From: G963675935 sp963719005
Lineage (GTDB): Bacteria > Planctomycetota > Planctomycetia > Pirellulales > Thermoguttaceae
Reading direction: 5' to 3'
Assembly (NCBI GenBank): GCA_963719005.1
Contig: CAVRAR010000006.1
Location: 109,312 to 173,311 of the forward strand
DNA length: 64,000 nucleotides
Each line of letters begins with the position of its first letter. The first letter of the stretch is position 1. This document shows, piece by piece, positions 34,192 through 44,600 of this stretch. Made by a program: the position numbers and the translations under genes. Under the pieces are notes generated by a model. That model saw only the letters and a program-made list of their open reading frames with translations, had not been told where the DNA came from and did no database searches.

Positions 34192-37100
34192 CTGAGCCAG
34201 GTTGGCCGCTTCGTCGAGGCCGAACCAGACCTGCCGAAATGGCGCCGTTGATCGCCTTGCCGGTCGAATCGTACAAGACGTAGTTGGCCGGATTGCTGGC
34301 GGCGTTGCCGTTCTTCGTAAGGTTGTCGTACAACGCTTCGGAAACGTTGACGACGGCGTAGCTGACGGGGTTGGCGAGCGTGGCGGTGTTGCTGACGTTC
34401 AAATTGGAGGTTTTCCCGTCAGTACTCACCAGGGTGGTATCCGTGACGATGGGGCCGGCGGTGTCGGTGTCTTCGGTATAAACGCGAAAATAGACTCCGG
34501 TGGAAACCACGTTTCCAGCGGCATCGAGATTGTCCTGTAGATAAGTGACGGTGAAACTGCCCTCGCGGGTGATGCCGGCCATCGCGTCGTACTGCGGCGT
34601 ACCGACAGAGCCGCTGGAGTTGGGGACGCTGGGCGTGCCCTGAGCATAGGGGGCACCGCTCGCCACGACCCCACCGCCGGCTACCGTGAGCACCAACGGC
34701 GTATCGTGCAGGTCGCCCATGAACGAAACTTCAAAGACGTAAGTCGGAGCGAATACTTGGGTGGCGCTGACGTCCCACTTCGTTCCGGTGCGAAACTGCA
34801 TTTCCGTGTCGGTGATCTGACGAACCACGAACTCCTGCGCCTGATACAGTCCTATGCAGTAGGGATTGGCGGCCAAGGCGGCTTGGATCGCGGCTTGGGC
34901 GTCACCGGCGGAGATGTCATAGTAAAGGATCGTGGTGCCGTCCGCAGCGTAATGCGGCGTCATGGCAACGGGAACCGCGCCGCCGTCAAGGGTCTGCCCC
35001 GTAAGCGCGTCATAAATGCTGATGTCAAGTGTGCCGTTTCCGCCGGTACCCAGCGCAGCCGTCTTTTCGACCGTGATAATGAACTGCGCGTTGTTGCCGT
35101 CGCGCTGGCTGTTGACAATGTCGTCGGTTTCGAGAAGACCCGTTTGCAGCGTTGGGTCGGCGTCCCACTGCGAATACATGACGGCGCTCCCCTCGCCGCG
35201 GTCCAGGTTGACGACGTCTTCGAGAATGGCGCGGAGACGGCCAGCCTCTTGGTCAGTGAAGCCGTGACCGTTGCTGGCGATGGGCGCTTGCGCGTTGAGG
35301 AGGATTTCGTCGATTGCACTGTCGACATCCGTGGGAGTGACGTGAGTCGTGTTGGCGCCGGGGCTGACGAAGGGGAAGGTTATCAATCCGCTCTTCAGCC
35401 AGGCGATCTGGGCAGCACTCAAACCGGTGCCGCTTTCAGCCGCGTAGGCAGCCAGCAGCGATTGCAGTTGATTGTTGGCGGCGATACGGAGTTGTCGCAC
35501 GGCCGCAGGCAGGGTCGGATCGGTAACGTCGAACGTCAAATCCGCGTTGGTGTCGGGGCCGAAGCCGCTGTAAGCCACGGTCAAGTCGCCGTCCGGGTCC
35601 ATGAGGATCTGCCCGTTCTCTTGGTCGTTGGCCCACCACGGCGGCATACCGGCGAACCATGTCTGGCCGGTGTCGTTGACGCGTTCCAGAGCGCGTAGCA
35701 TCGGCGGCGCCGGAAGGATATAGAGCGGCACGCCTGCCTGCCCCGCCTCGACGAAAATGTCCGTGCTGCATTCCTCCATGTAGACGTTGTCGGACGGTAA
35801 ACCGGTGTAATCCACATCGCCAATGGCGGCGCCGTTCATCGTGAACGAGAAGGCGATGTTGTTTTCGCCGTCAAAGCAGGCGGTCACAGAAGAGGCGGGC
35901 GCGATGTCCGTTGGAGTCGTCGACATCGCAGTGCCGGTTACGTCGTAGATCATGCCAAAAACCTCGGGACCACCAACAGCAACCCACATGACCAGCGCAT
36001 GCCCGTCGGCGCTCATCACGACGCTCGAATTGTCGCGCACCGTCGTGTCTTCCGGGCTGACCATCACGTCGCTTGCGTCGTTCGGCGAACCGTCCGAATT
36101 GAACTGCCGCATGTAGATGCCGTTGAAGTAGCTGACGGGCTGCCCGTGATCGGTCCAGGCAATGGTAAAGTTGCCGAGGGCGTCCATCCCGACGGACGGA
36201 TTCGTCTGGGCGTTGGCGGTGTACACGTTCACGCGGAACGTGTAGAGATCGCTCGCCACCTTCAGCGGATCGTCGTCGGGCAACGTCGCGGAATACGGAG
36301 CGTAGGCATCGACGGGGCGCACGCCTTGAACGAGCGTTTCCGCCGTGCCGTCGTGGTTCATGTCGACGACCATCTCCGCCGGGCTCGACGCGCTAACCGT
36401 CGCCGTTAGACTCCCGATGTCGGCGCCCGTCGAGTCCTCGGCCTGCGTCAACAGCGTCATCGGCTGGGTCGAGTACGCGCTCCCCCAAGTCACACGTAAT
36501 ACGCTGCCAGTCGAATCGCTCGACATAACGGTCACCGTTACCCCGCCCAACGGATAAAGAACGTCAAGCGCGGCTTGCAGGTTGGCGGCCGACGTCGCGA
36601 GGTCCGAGCTGTCAAACGCGATTAGGGAGGTGGTTCCGTTCGGGGTCGTCAGTTCATACGTGCCGGAGTTCGGGCTGGCGCCCAAGGGGCTAAAGGTGAC
36701 GTCCTGGGTGTACGGGACGAGTCCGACAGTTGTGTACTGCCGGGCGAAAATGTCCGTAACGCTGCCCGGGTTGTCGTAGTTCGAGACTTCGCTCTGCCAA
36801 GCGATGACGAAGTCGCCGGCCGCGTCCATCGCCACGGACGGCGCCGTCTGGTTGAACAAGTCCAGCTTTTGCGTGAACGGATCGTCGGGTTCCTCGGGAT
36901 TGACGCGGAAAATGCCGCTGTTCTGCTTGATTGTGGTGACCGTGGTCGGCGTTACGATCGCATTGCCCGAATCGTTCCATGCCAAAGCGCTCATCAAGGG
37001 CACGACCGTGTCGGACGCGTCGCCGGTGAACTCGATGTTGAACGTTCGCAGGCCGTTCGGATCGGCCGCCGTCTGCACCGGCGTCACGGTGATCGTCGGC

Positions 37101-37486
37101 AGCGGCGTGGTGACGTTCGAAACGCCGGGGGCGGTCACCGTCGCGATACCAGTGTTCGAAGCGGTGAAGAAGGTCGTGGAGAACTGCTGGAAAGCATCCG
37201 CGATCGACTGGGCGGTGAGCTGCCCGTTCGTCGGAGAAACCTTGATTCCCGGAATCGTGACCGGTTGGGAGGTCGTGGTGACTTCCGCCGCAGGCAGAAA
37301 GCCAGTGCCCCAGACGGCGGCGGTGACGCGCAGCTGGTTGACGCTGAGATTCGTGGCCGGGTTGTTGTCGTTGAAGTCGATCGCGTAATGTTCCGAATCG
37401 ACGGCCGAAACGGTGACGGTGGTCAACTCCGTCAGGTTATTGGTCGTACCCAAAGCTGCGCAACGCTTCCTGAACGAGGGTGTCAT
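34169..37486 (-). CDS. Giant surface protein, segment 2
   Basis: The coding part runs from about 37455 to 34235. It begins with TTNNLTELTTVTVSAVDSEHYAIDFND and holds DAAGDFVIAWQSEVSNYDNPG-type repeats. It also has an EF-hand-like or acidic stretch (LMDPDGDLTVAYSGFGPDTN), segments shared with segment 4 (DDIVNSQRDGNNAQFIITVEK; compare DDIVNDQRDGSNTRLVIALD) and a Big_5-like unit at about 34270-34470. This internal duplication of whole multi-domain blocks suggests that the gene grew by duplication of units several kilobases long. The first Met of the open frame is not a real start. Confidence 0.86.
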   Translation of the reverse strand: MTPSFRKRCAALGTTNNLTELTTVTVSAVDSEHYAIDFNDNNPATNLSVNQLRVTAAVWGTGFLPAAEVTTTSQPVTIPGIKVSPTNGQLTAQSIADAFQQFSTTFFTASNTGIATVTAPGVSNVTTPLPTITVTPVQTAADPNGLRTFNIEFTGDASDTVVPLMSALAWNDSGNAIVTPTTVTTIKQNSGIFRVNPEEPDDPFTQKLDLFNQTAPSVAMDAAGDFVIAWQSEVSNYDNPGSVTDIFARQYTTVGLVPYTQDVTFSPLGASPNSGTYELTTPNGTTSLIAFDSSDLATSAANLQAALDVLYPLGGVTVTVMSSDSTGSVLRVTWGSAYSTQPMTLLTQAEDSTGADIGSLTATVSASSPAEMVVDMNHDGTAETLVQGVRPVDAYAPYSATLPDDDPLKVASDLYTFRVNVYTANAQTNPSVGMDALGNFTIAWTDHGQPVSYFNGIYMRQFNSDGSPNDASDVMVSPEDTTVRDNSSVVMSADGHALVMWVAVGGPEVFGMIYDVTGTAMSTTPTDIAPASSVTACFDGENNIAFSFTMNGAAIGDVDYTGLPSDNVYMEECSTDIFVEAGQAGVPLYILPAPPMLRALERVNDTGQTWFAGMPPWWANDQENGQILMDPDGDLTVAYSGFGPDTNADLTFDVTDPTLPAAVRQLRIAANNQLQSLLAAYAAESGTGLSAAQIAWLKSGLITFPFVSPGANTTHVTPTDVDSAIDEILLNAQAPIASNGHGFTDQEAGRLRAILEDVVNLDRGEGSAVMYSQWDADPTLQTGLLETDDIVNSQRDGNNAQFIITVEKTAALGTGGNGTLDISIYDALTGQTLDGGAVPVAMTPHYAADGTTILYYDISAGDAQAAIQAALAANPYCIGLYQAQEFVVRQITDTEMQFRTGTKWDVSATQVFAPTYVFEVSFMGDLHDTPLVLTVAGGGVVASGAPYAQGTPSVPNSSGSVGTPQYDAMAGITREGSFTVTYLQDNLDAAGNVVSTGVYFRVYTEDTDTAGPIVTDTTLVSTDGKTSNLNVSNTATLANPVSYAVVNVSEALYDNLTKNGNAASNPANYVLYDSTGKAINGAISAGLVRPRRSGQPGSDGGGRPR

Positions 37487-38316
37487 TCGACACGATCGTC
37501 ACGGCGTCCCCGGCCGAATGCGTCGTTGCGGTGGTGCCGCCGTAGCCTCGCTGGACGGTCAACGTGCCCGCCACGGTCTTGGTGACCAGCATCCGCTCGG
37601 CGCCGACTTGAAGGACGTAGGAGCCGTCGATCGCCAGCGTGTTGTCGTTGATCGTCAGCGTCGTAGCGGTGGTGGTGGTAACGTTGGCCTTCAGCGTCGA
37701 TGTCCACTGGCGATTCGCGTATGCCGCTTCGTTGAACTGGATGGCGCCGGTCGTGTAGGTCGTTCCATTGGCGGCGGTATAGGCGAGCTTGAACGTTCCG
37801 GAAATCGTGTCGGCCGCGTTCTTCGGGATCCCCAATTTGGGGTCGAAGTTTGTGGCGGTAGTGGCGGTGATCGCCAGCGATTGCACTTCGTCGCCGCCGT
37901 AGATGAGCGAAACCGTGGCGTAAGTGTTGGACTTGTTGTCCGTGTTCTGCAGCACTCCCGAAGGCAGGACGATCCTTTGCACCTCGTTCGTGAGGTATTC
38001 CGCGTAGATGTTGGAATCGGTGACGGTGTTGCCGTTGGTATCCTTCGTCTGGTCGTTCTGCGCCCAAACGACGACGAAGTCGCCCTTGGCGTCCTCGGCC
38101 ATGTGCACCGAACTGATCGAAGCGCCGGTGGCGATCAGCTTGGACTCGATGCCCGCCGGAGAGACCGACAATAGCGTCCTCTCTTCCAAGGGGTCGATCA
38201 TCAGGCGACGGGGCTTGCGTTCGGTCGGCTTGCGATGCGCCGGGGGTAAAAGTGCTCCACAGGCGCTCCCAGGCGGATCCGACGGAACGGGTTTTCGGCT
38301 TTCGTAGCAGAGACAT
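37437..38316 (-). CDS. Giant surface protein, segment 1 (N-terminus with LEPR-XLL-like signal)
   Basis: The start is ATG at 38316 (MSLLRKPKTRSVGSAWERLW), nine bases after GAGGGG. After a frameshift in a TTTT/CCCCC tract near 38250 the frame continues as HRKPTERKPRRLMIDPLEERTLLSVSPAGIES. Basic residues followed by (D/E)PLE.R.LLS are the planctomycete LEPR-XLL export pattern. Then comes a first FVVVW repeat (AEDAKGDFVVVWAQNDQTKD) and a TLTVQRGYGGTT module near 37560. If taken as it stands, a shorter ORF would start at ATG 38201 (MIDPLEERTLLS), missing the basic leader. The frame is lost again near 37455. Confidence 0.83.
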
Positions 38317-38407
38317 GGGTACCATCCCCTCTTCCAGATTTCCGACGTTTCGGAATTAGACGATTCTTCTGATTTCCAAGTGTTATTCGATCATCGCTCC
38401 GGCACGG

Positions 38408-39559
38408 CTACCCGCCGGCCAACGCACTCGACACTTCGCCGACCGCAGGCCCCAACGACACCGGGGCCGGTTCCCGAATCTCGTTGCTGGGCCGCAGCCA
38501 AAAGCACGAGTCGGGATTGGTCATCGCCTGACGCGCCGCCGGTTTCTCCAAATTGAGAATCATCGGCCGCAAGACGCCGGGCAGGAACTGGACTTCGTAG
38601 ATCTCCTCGCAGCCGGCGGTGAACTCGAAGAAGCCCGCCTCCAGCCCGCTGCGAACGTCCACCACCGCCACGCCGCAAAGCAGGTTTTCGCAGCGCTGTT
38701 GCACCGGCAGTCCGCCAAAGATGTGCCGCTCGCGGATCTTCGACAGCCCCACCAGGGCATACGGACCGCAAAAGCACAGTCCGCGCAAATAACCGGGCAG
38801 ACGGCAGACGACGTCGGACCGGCCGCTTTGCGGGTCCGCCAAGAGCAACTCGCCCGCCCCGGAGTTCAGCAGCCATAGCTTTCCGTCGTGCCAGCGGGGC
38901 GAATGGGGCATCGCCAGCCCCGCCAGCACGATCTCGTCGGTCTCGATGTCGATCAAGACCCCGTCGGTCGCCTTCCGCTCGCGCCAGCCGCCCGCCGCGT
39001 TGGTGGTCCCCAGCGCGGTGACGTAGCGCGGACGCCCGTCGCGCACGGCAAGCCCGTTGAGATGGCACCGATCCTCCGGCACGAGATCGGTGACGAACGG
39101 AGGCTTCCAGACGGGCAAGAAGTTGAAATCGTAACTCAGCTTGGCCAAACAGGAGAAGCGCGTCGCCACGAGCCACATTTCATCGCCCAAGATCGCCACG
39201 TCGTGCGTGTTCAGATCGCCCGTGTGATAGGTCGCGCGCGGCAAATAGAGGGCGTCGTATCGGCCGGGCTGTTCCTCGAGAAAGTCGGGCGCCAGCAACG
39301 GCGCATTCGCCAAGACCACAAGGTCATGCCGAGTGGCCAAGGCCAGTCGATTCTCCGACGCCGCCAGCCCCAGCGGCTTGTCGAATTGACGCATCAGCAG
39401 AGTCACTTGGCGGCCGTCCCAGCCGATCATCGCCACCTTGCCGGCTTGGTACGTAGAGACCGCGACCGAACCAGCGGCTTGCGCGAGCCAATCCACGAAC
39501 CCCGGCGCTGCCGAACAGGCGACGACAGCGGGATCATTCACAACGGCCTGACTTCCCAT
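38408..39559 (-). CDS. TIGR03032 family protein (conserved, unknown function)
   Basis: This 383-residue protein has the TIGR03032 pattern: an N-terminal FVDWLAQAAGSVAVSTYQAGKV, then repeated beta-strand units (RQFDKPLGLA, LALATRHDLVVL, CHLNGLAVRDGRPRYVTALG, GGWRERKATDGVLIDIE, AMPHSPRWHDGKLWLLNSGAGEL, VCRLPGYLRGLCFCGPYALVGLSKIRE). The strand pattern suggests a beta-propeller. No signal peptide is visible, so it is probably cytoplasmic. Function is unknown; some relatives occur near TPR or sulfotransferase genes. It lies upstream of the giant gene on the same strand with about 90 bp between them, so co-transcription is possible. Confidence 0.85.
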   Translation of the reverse strand: MGSQAVVNDPAVVACSAAPGFVDWLAQAAGSVAVSTYQAGKVAMIGWDGRQVTLLMRQFDKPLGLAASENRLALATRHDLVVLANAPLLAPDFLEEQPGRYDALYLPRATYHTGDLNTHDVAILGDEMWLVATRFSCLAKLSYDFNFLPVWKPPFVTDLVPEDRCHLNGLAVRDGRPRYVTALGTTNAAGGWRERKATDGVLIDIETDEIVLAGLAMPHSPRWHDGKLWLLNSGAGELLLADPQSGRSDVVCRLPGYLRGLCFCGPYALVGLSKIRERHIFGGLPVQQRCENLLCGVAVVDVRSGLEAGFFEFTAGCEEIYEVQFLPGVLRPMILNLEKPAARQAMTNPDSCFWLRPSNEIREPAPVSLGPAVGEVSSALAGG

Positions 39560-40052
39560 GCGTCCGAATCGATCACGCGGAATCTTGTGTCGACAATGCC
39601 ACCTTGCCTAGCCATTGCGCACAGTCCGCACGATTCCTCCATCTAACCCGATTTCAACGGTTGTGTCAAATTATTTGGCGCAGTTCGAGCCCGCGCTGAC
39701 CTGCTGGCGCCTGATTCTGTCGATAGCGTCAGCCGGCTAGTCCCACACCTTGTTTGCGCGACCCGCACCCACGTGATCCATGATGATTGGGGTGGCTACG
39801 GATGTCAAGCAGAATACGGCCGTGGTCGCCGGCGGCGGACCGGCCATGTTGGGGGGCACTATAGAGAGCCCGAGTCCGGGTTCCCCCCTCGCGCGGGCCG
39901 TCACGATCGTTTTTTTCGTTAAGCTTTGCCTTTCTTACTCAACTCACGCGACCGTCACGTCCGATACTATCGTCACGATGAGAATGTAGCCCCTCCCTAT
40001 CGGATGGTTGGGGATACGTCCGTATTGGGCGCAGATAAGGTGGACCAAAGCT
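39560..40052. other. Intergenic region, nothing recognised
   Basis: This region of 493 bp lies between the divergent TIGR03032 and second BBP7 genes. It presumably holds both promoters. A C-rich stretch followed by a T run (about 39885-39920) does not form a convincing stem. I see no RNA gene and no ORF with coding character. Confidence 0.5.
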
Positions 40053-41383
40053 ATGTCGTTTAACCGCACGAGTTCATTCGTGGCCATTGGACTTCTTCTC
40101 TGTCTCTTGGCGACACCGAGTCTTGGCCAGGGGCCCTTGGGTTTCCAGATATTTGCCCCGGCGGACGTAAGCACGTACGGAGGCATTCAGGAGCCGAACG
40201 AAGGGTATTTCTTCCAGTTCGACGGGCTATACTGGTCGATCTCCGCGCCCAAGGTCACGCCGATTGGATATTCCGGGAGTTCGCCGCTTGTCAGTTACGG
40301 CCGGAATGACAGCAGAGACGTGCGGAATGAGACGAACACGCTCGATACGTCGCAATTCATCAGCCAGTTTAGCGTCGGCAACCGGATCGAGTTTGGCCGC
40401 GTCGAGAATCGCAACGGCTGGTTCGTGAGCATCTACCAACAGCGCGACCAGACGCAGGCCTTCCTTGCCCCGGAAGCCGACATCGTCTTCAACGACGTGT
40501 GGTCCGGGCCGCACGGAGAGAAGTTGTTGCAGGGCAACGTGAACAACGACGCCACGACCACGCCGGTGCCGTATTCTCCGCCGATATTCAGGAACTTGCC
40601 CACCTCTTCAACAACGTCCTTGTCGAGAACGCGATTGACACGTGGGGCGTGGAAGCGAACTACTTGCATCGCTTCCTGACCAGCCACAACGGCGGGACGT
40701 TCGAGATGTTCATGGGAGCCCGCTACCTCGAATTCAACGACAACTTCAACGTTCACACAGCCGTCAGCCCCAACGCTTTGACGCAACCGAATGCGACGGG
40801 GGGCGGGGGGACCACGGTCAATTCGAACGTGCCCTCCTTCCTGGGCGGAAGCTATTGGGACACTGCCGCGGAAAACCACATCATCGGTCCGCAGATCGGG
40901 TTGCATGGTTCAAGAAACAGGGCCGCTGGACCTTCTCCACGCGAAGGGCGATTCATGGCCGGCTTGAACTGCCAGAACATCTCGCAACAGGTCGACTTCG
41001 GCCCCAGCTTGAACCCGGGCCCCAGGACCGTTGTGACGGTCATCAACCCCAACCCGCCCGTGCGTCTCGCCTACAACTACGTCTATCAGCCGTTCCAGCC
41101 GGTGACGTTGTCTCACGTCACGGCAACATACGTCGACTACGAACGCGAATGGTCGCCGGCGTTCGAGTTGCGGGTGGAAGCCAAGTACCAGATCACCCGC
41201 GCCATCGAGTTCAAGGCGGGCTGGACGGGCTTCTGGATGGACGGCATCGCGCGAGCCAACAGCGTGGTCGACTACAAAACCAGCACCGTGAACGGAGAAG
41301 AACCTCTAGGGATTGACATGTCCGGCAACCGTCAAAGCCTCTTCGTCAACGGCCTGAACATCGGCTTCACCGTAAACCGATAG
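40053..41383 (+). pseudogene. BBP7-family outer-membrane protein, frameshifted
   Basis: The ATG at 40053 gives a signal peptide (MSFNRTSSFVAIGLLLCLLA, cut near SLG/Q) and the BBP7 motif GYFFQFDGLYWSISAP. The frame is lost near 40580 and continues in another frame as ADIQELAHLFNNVLVENAID with WGVEANYLHR and MFMGARYLEFNDNFNV. Near 40905-40950 it shifts out and back again: IGPQIGL, then WFKKQGRWTFST in a second frame, then EGRFMAGLNCQNI in the original. The C-terminus (FEIKAGW-like strand, GLNIGFTVNR) is intact. Three single-base shifts in an otherwise conserved protein suggest either recent loss or sequencing errors. If read through, it would be an outer-membrane barrel of about 440 residues, a paralogue of the one at 15272-16633. 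Confidence 0.8.
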
Positions 41384-41443
41384 CGGACAGCGCGGTCTGC
41401 CGCTCTCCCTTTGGGAGAGCGGACGGCAAGATCGCGGCGATTC

Positions 41444-41626
41444 CTACGCTTTCTGATCCGCACGCTCGCGCAACTCGTCCAATTCTGCGCCCAAGCGATG
41501 GCGCAACGGGCTCTCCGGACGCAATTCGTCGAGCAATTCTTCGGCCTTGGCGAAAAGCTTGTCGGTGCAGTCGGCGCCGCGGAAAAGCGATCGCCACGCT
41601 CGTGCAATCTCTTGTTCAGTAAGCAA
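41444..41626 (-). CDS. Small hypothetical protein
   Basis: This 60-residue ORF starts with TTG (LLTEQEIARAWRSLF), preceded by an AGGTG sequence. It is rich in amphipathic helix (DKLFAKAEELLDELRPESPLRHRLGAELDELRERA). The product is not recognised. Its composition (Leu, Glu, Arg heptads) looks like a real small helical protein rather than a chance frame, and it lies 24 bp beyond the end of the acyl-AMP ligase/ACP/synthase gene on the same strand, so it may be the last gene of that operon. Confidence 0.5.
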   Translation of the reverse strand: MLTEQEIARAWRSLFRGADCTDKLFAKAEELLDELRPESPLRHRLGAELDELRERADQKA

Positions 41627-41649
41627 ACGACACCTCGTATGTACTTTCT

Positions 41650-44600
41650 CTAACCGGCTACCGCAGCCGCGTCGTTGGCGCGGGCGAGGTAGCGGGAATC
41701 GATCTTCTCAAGTTCTTCCACCATCGCATCGACCGTATAGCGAAGTTGCCGCTCGTTGATGACAGGCGGTGATGAAGTACCTCAATCGCGAGGCGCTTTC
41801 CTCGACCGCCGGATGCAGGATCGGCTGCACGTTCACTCCCCGCGCCAACATCGCCTTCGACAATTGCAGGCAGTGGATGGAATTGCCCAGGATGACCGGG
41901 ACCACCGGGGAATCCTGGCTGCGGCCGGTGTTGAGTCCGCGCTGCCGGGCCAGGGCGAGAAACAGCCGGGCGTTATCTCGCAGGCGTGCCACACGCTGCG
42001 GTTCGGCTTCCAGCAGCCGCAACGAAGCCAACGCCGCCGCCGCGGAAGGCGGGGGCATCGCCGCCGCGAACACGAATCCCGGCGCAGTGTAGCGCAAGTA
42101 CTCGGCCAGAGCCTTGCAGCCCGAAATGTAGCCGCCGCAACTGCCGAAGCTCTTGCTGAACGTTCCCATCCAGATATCGACGTCGCCGCGATCGACGCCG
42201 CAGTGTTCGGCGATGCCGCGGCCCGTGGGCCCCAGCACGCCCATCGAATGGGCTTCGTCGATCATCAACAGCGCCTTGTGCCGCCGCTTGACTTCCACGA
42301 ATTTCGGCAGGTCGGGAGATGTCGCCGTCCATGCTGTACACGCCCTCGATCACCAGCAGCACGCGACGGTACTCGTGCCGGAATTGTTCGAGCAGCTCGT
42401 CGGCGGCCTGCCAATCGTTGTGGGCGAACGGTCGCCGCCGCGCCGGAGAGAATGCAGCCCTGCACGATGCTGTTGTGGGCCAGGGCGTCGTGAAGGATCA
42501 GGTCGCCGGGGCCGAACAGAGTGGCCGATGACGGTTTCGTTGGTGGCGTGGCCGCCCACCAGGGCGACGGTGTCTTCCGTGCCCAGGAACCGCGTCATCG
42601 CGCGCTTCCAATTCGACGTGGATCGCCCGTTGGCCCGACACCAGCCGGCTGGCTGAGGCGCTGGTGCCGTAGCGGTCGATCGCCGCCTTGGCGGCCGCGG
42701 CGACGGCCGGATCGCCCGACATTCCGAGGTAGTTGTAGCTGGAGAAAGTGATGTACTCGCGGCCGGCGATCGTCGTGCGGTCGGTGGTGAGGCCTTCGTG
42801 GACGGCAAAGAACGGATTGCCCAGGCCCGAGGCGTCGAGCATGTCGAGGTTTTCCCGCAGCTTCACGTATTCGGGGAATTGGTCGAAGCGATAAGTGGTC
42901 GGCGGAATCTCGGCGTCGGCGGGTCTGGCCGCCATCGGCCGCGGCTGCGTGCCCAAGTACTTTTCGACCGCTTCGATCAATTGCCGAGGGGTCTCCAGAT
43001 CGGGGAGGATTTCCTCGGGAAACCGCCCGCCGAACTTCTCTTCGACGCGAATTGAGGATTTCCATCCGCTCCAGCGAATCCATTCCGGTCTCGACGATCA
43101 ACGAGTCGAGCGTCATTCCGTCGGCCGCGCTGCTTGGCCACGCGGCGTATTTCTTCGACCACCAGTTGCGTCACGCGCTCGTTCAGCGGCCGGCGGCGGC
43201 CGTTTTTACCGTTTTTCGAGGGAGCCGTCAGCGGCGGCGCGTGCGGTTCGAGGGGAGTGTGCGCGGCGGACTCCGCGGCGGCGGAGGGCGCCTCGGACGC
43301 GGCGTCGGCCGCACGCCACGCGGCGACCACGTCGAGCGTAGACGCAAGGTAGCCGTTGCGGCAGGCATGACGTTGGATCTTGCCGCTGGAGGTCTTCGGC
43401 ACGCTGCCCGCGCGGATCAACAGGATCGCATCCAGAGCCAATTCGTGTTCGGCGGCCACATCGCGGCGAATGGCGTCGAACACCTCGGTGAAATTCGATT
43501 GCTTGTGCCGCTCGACCTCTTGCACCACGACGAGCCGCTCCCGGCCGTCCTCTCCCTCCACCGTGAACGCCGCGCCGCAATCGGGCCGCAAACGCGGATG
43601 GCTTTGCTGCACCGTTCGCTCGATGTCCTGAGGGTAGTAGTTCACGCCGTGGACGATGATCAGGTCTTTCAGGCGGCCGGTGATGAACAGTTCGCCGTCC
43701 TGAAGGAAGCCCAGGTCGCCGGTGCGGAGGAAGGGCCCTTCGCCGCTGTCCTTGAGCTTCGCGTGGAACACCCGCTCGGTTGCCTCGGGCTGCTGCCAGT
43801 ATCCCTGGGCCACGCTCGGTCCGTAGACCCAAATCTCGCCGATGCGGCCGGGAGGACAGGCGAGTCAGGGTATCGGGATCGACGATGACGATGCGTTGAT
43901 CGGGCAGGTTCTCGCCGCAGCCGACCAGCGCCCGGACGCCCTCGTCATCCGGCTCGGCGTCGAGCACTTCGTTGCGGGCCAGCGCCGCGGCGTCGAACGT
44001 GCGGACGATCGGCGGCCGGTCGACGTATCCGCCCGAGACGATCAACGTAGCCTCGGCCAGGCCGAAACAGGGATAGAAGGCCTCGCGACGGAAGCCGCAC
44101 GGCTCGAAGGCCTCGGCGAAGGCGTCGAGCGTTTCGGCCCGCACCGGTTCGGCGCCGTTGAAGGCCACGCGCCAAGTGCTCAGATCGAGGGTTTTTCGCT
44201 GTTCGGGCGTGATTTTGCGAACGCACAGATCGTAGGCGAAGTTCGGGCCGCCGCTGGTGCTGGCCTGGAAGCGGCTGATCGCCGACAGCCAACGGTACGG
44301 CTTCTGCAAGAAGCTCATCGGCGACATCAACACGTTGGGACACCCGATGTAGAGCGGCTGCAAAATGCCGCCGATCAGGCCCATGTCGTGATAGCTCGGC
44401 AGCCAGAACACGCCCTTGCCGCTACGAGTATGCTCGAACGAATGCGCGATCAAGGCACGAGTTGTGAACCAGGTTGGCATGGTTCAGCACCACGCCCTTG
44501 GGCGTGCCGGTCGAGCCCGACGTGTATTGCAGGAACGCCAGCGTGTCGCCGTGGACGTCGGGCATGGTCCACTGCTGCTCCATCTCGGGCGGAACCTGGC

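Larger units (their letters stand above)
16919..38316 (-). other. Whole span of one giant exported surface-protein gene (frameshifted)
   Basis: Five consecutive minus-strand ORFs, each ending where the next begins in another frame, form one gene of about 21.4 kb (about 7,100 codons). At every junction the protein sense continues across a single-base shift: near 38250, 37455, 34235, 33290 and 25475. The N-terminus (MSLLRKPKTR... then DPLEERTLLSV) is an LEPR-XLL-like planctomycete export start. The body is dozens of repeats of the type AMDADGDFVVVWQSQGQDG...YAQRF, six Big_5-like modules, several TTTWTVTRG modules, a P-domain, a trypsin-like protease and four C-terminal Ig-like repeats. It is probably a secreted or cell-surface adhesin-like protein. 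Frameshifts may be sequencing errors or real decay; the ORF pieces are listed separately. Confidence 0.85.

Noticed and set aside
16919..38316. CRISPR array or tandem DNA repeat in the repeated region
   Set aside because: The repetition is at protein level with diverged DNA and variable spacing; there are no identical short repeats with uniform spacers.
39560..40052. Terminator or small RNA near the T-run at about 39910
   Set aside because: No stable stem precedes the T-run on either strand by eye.
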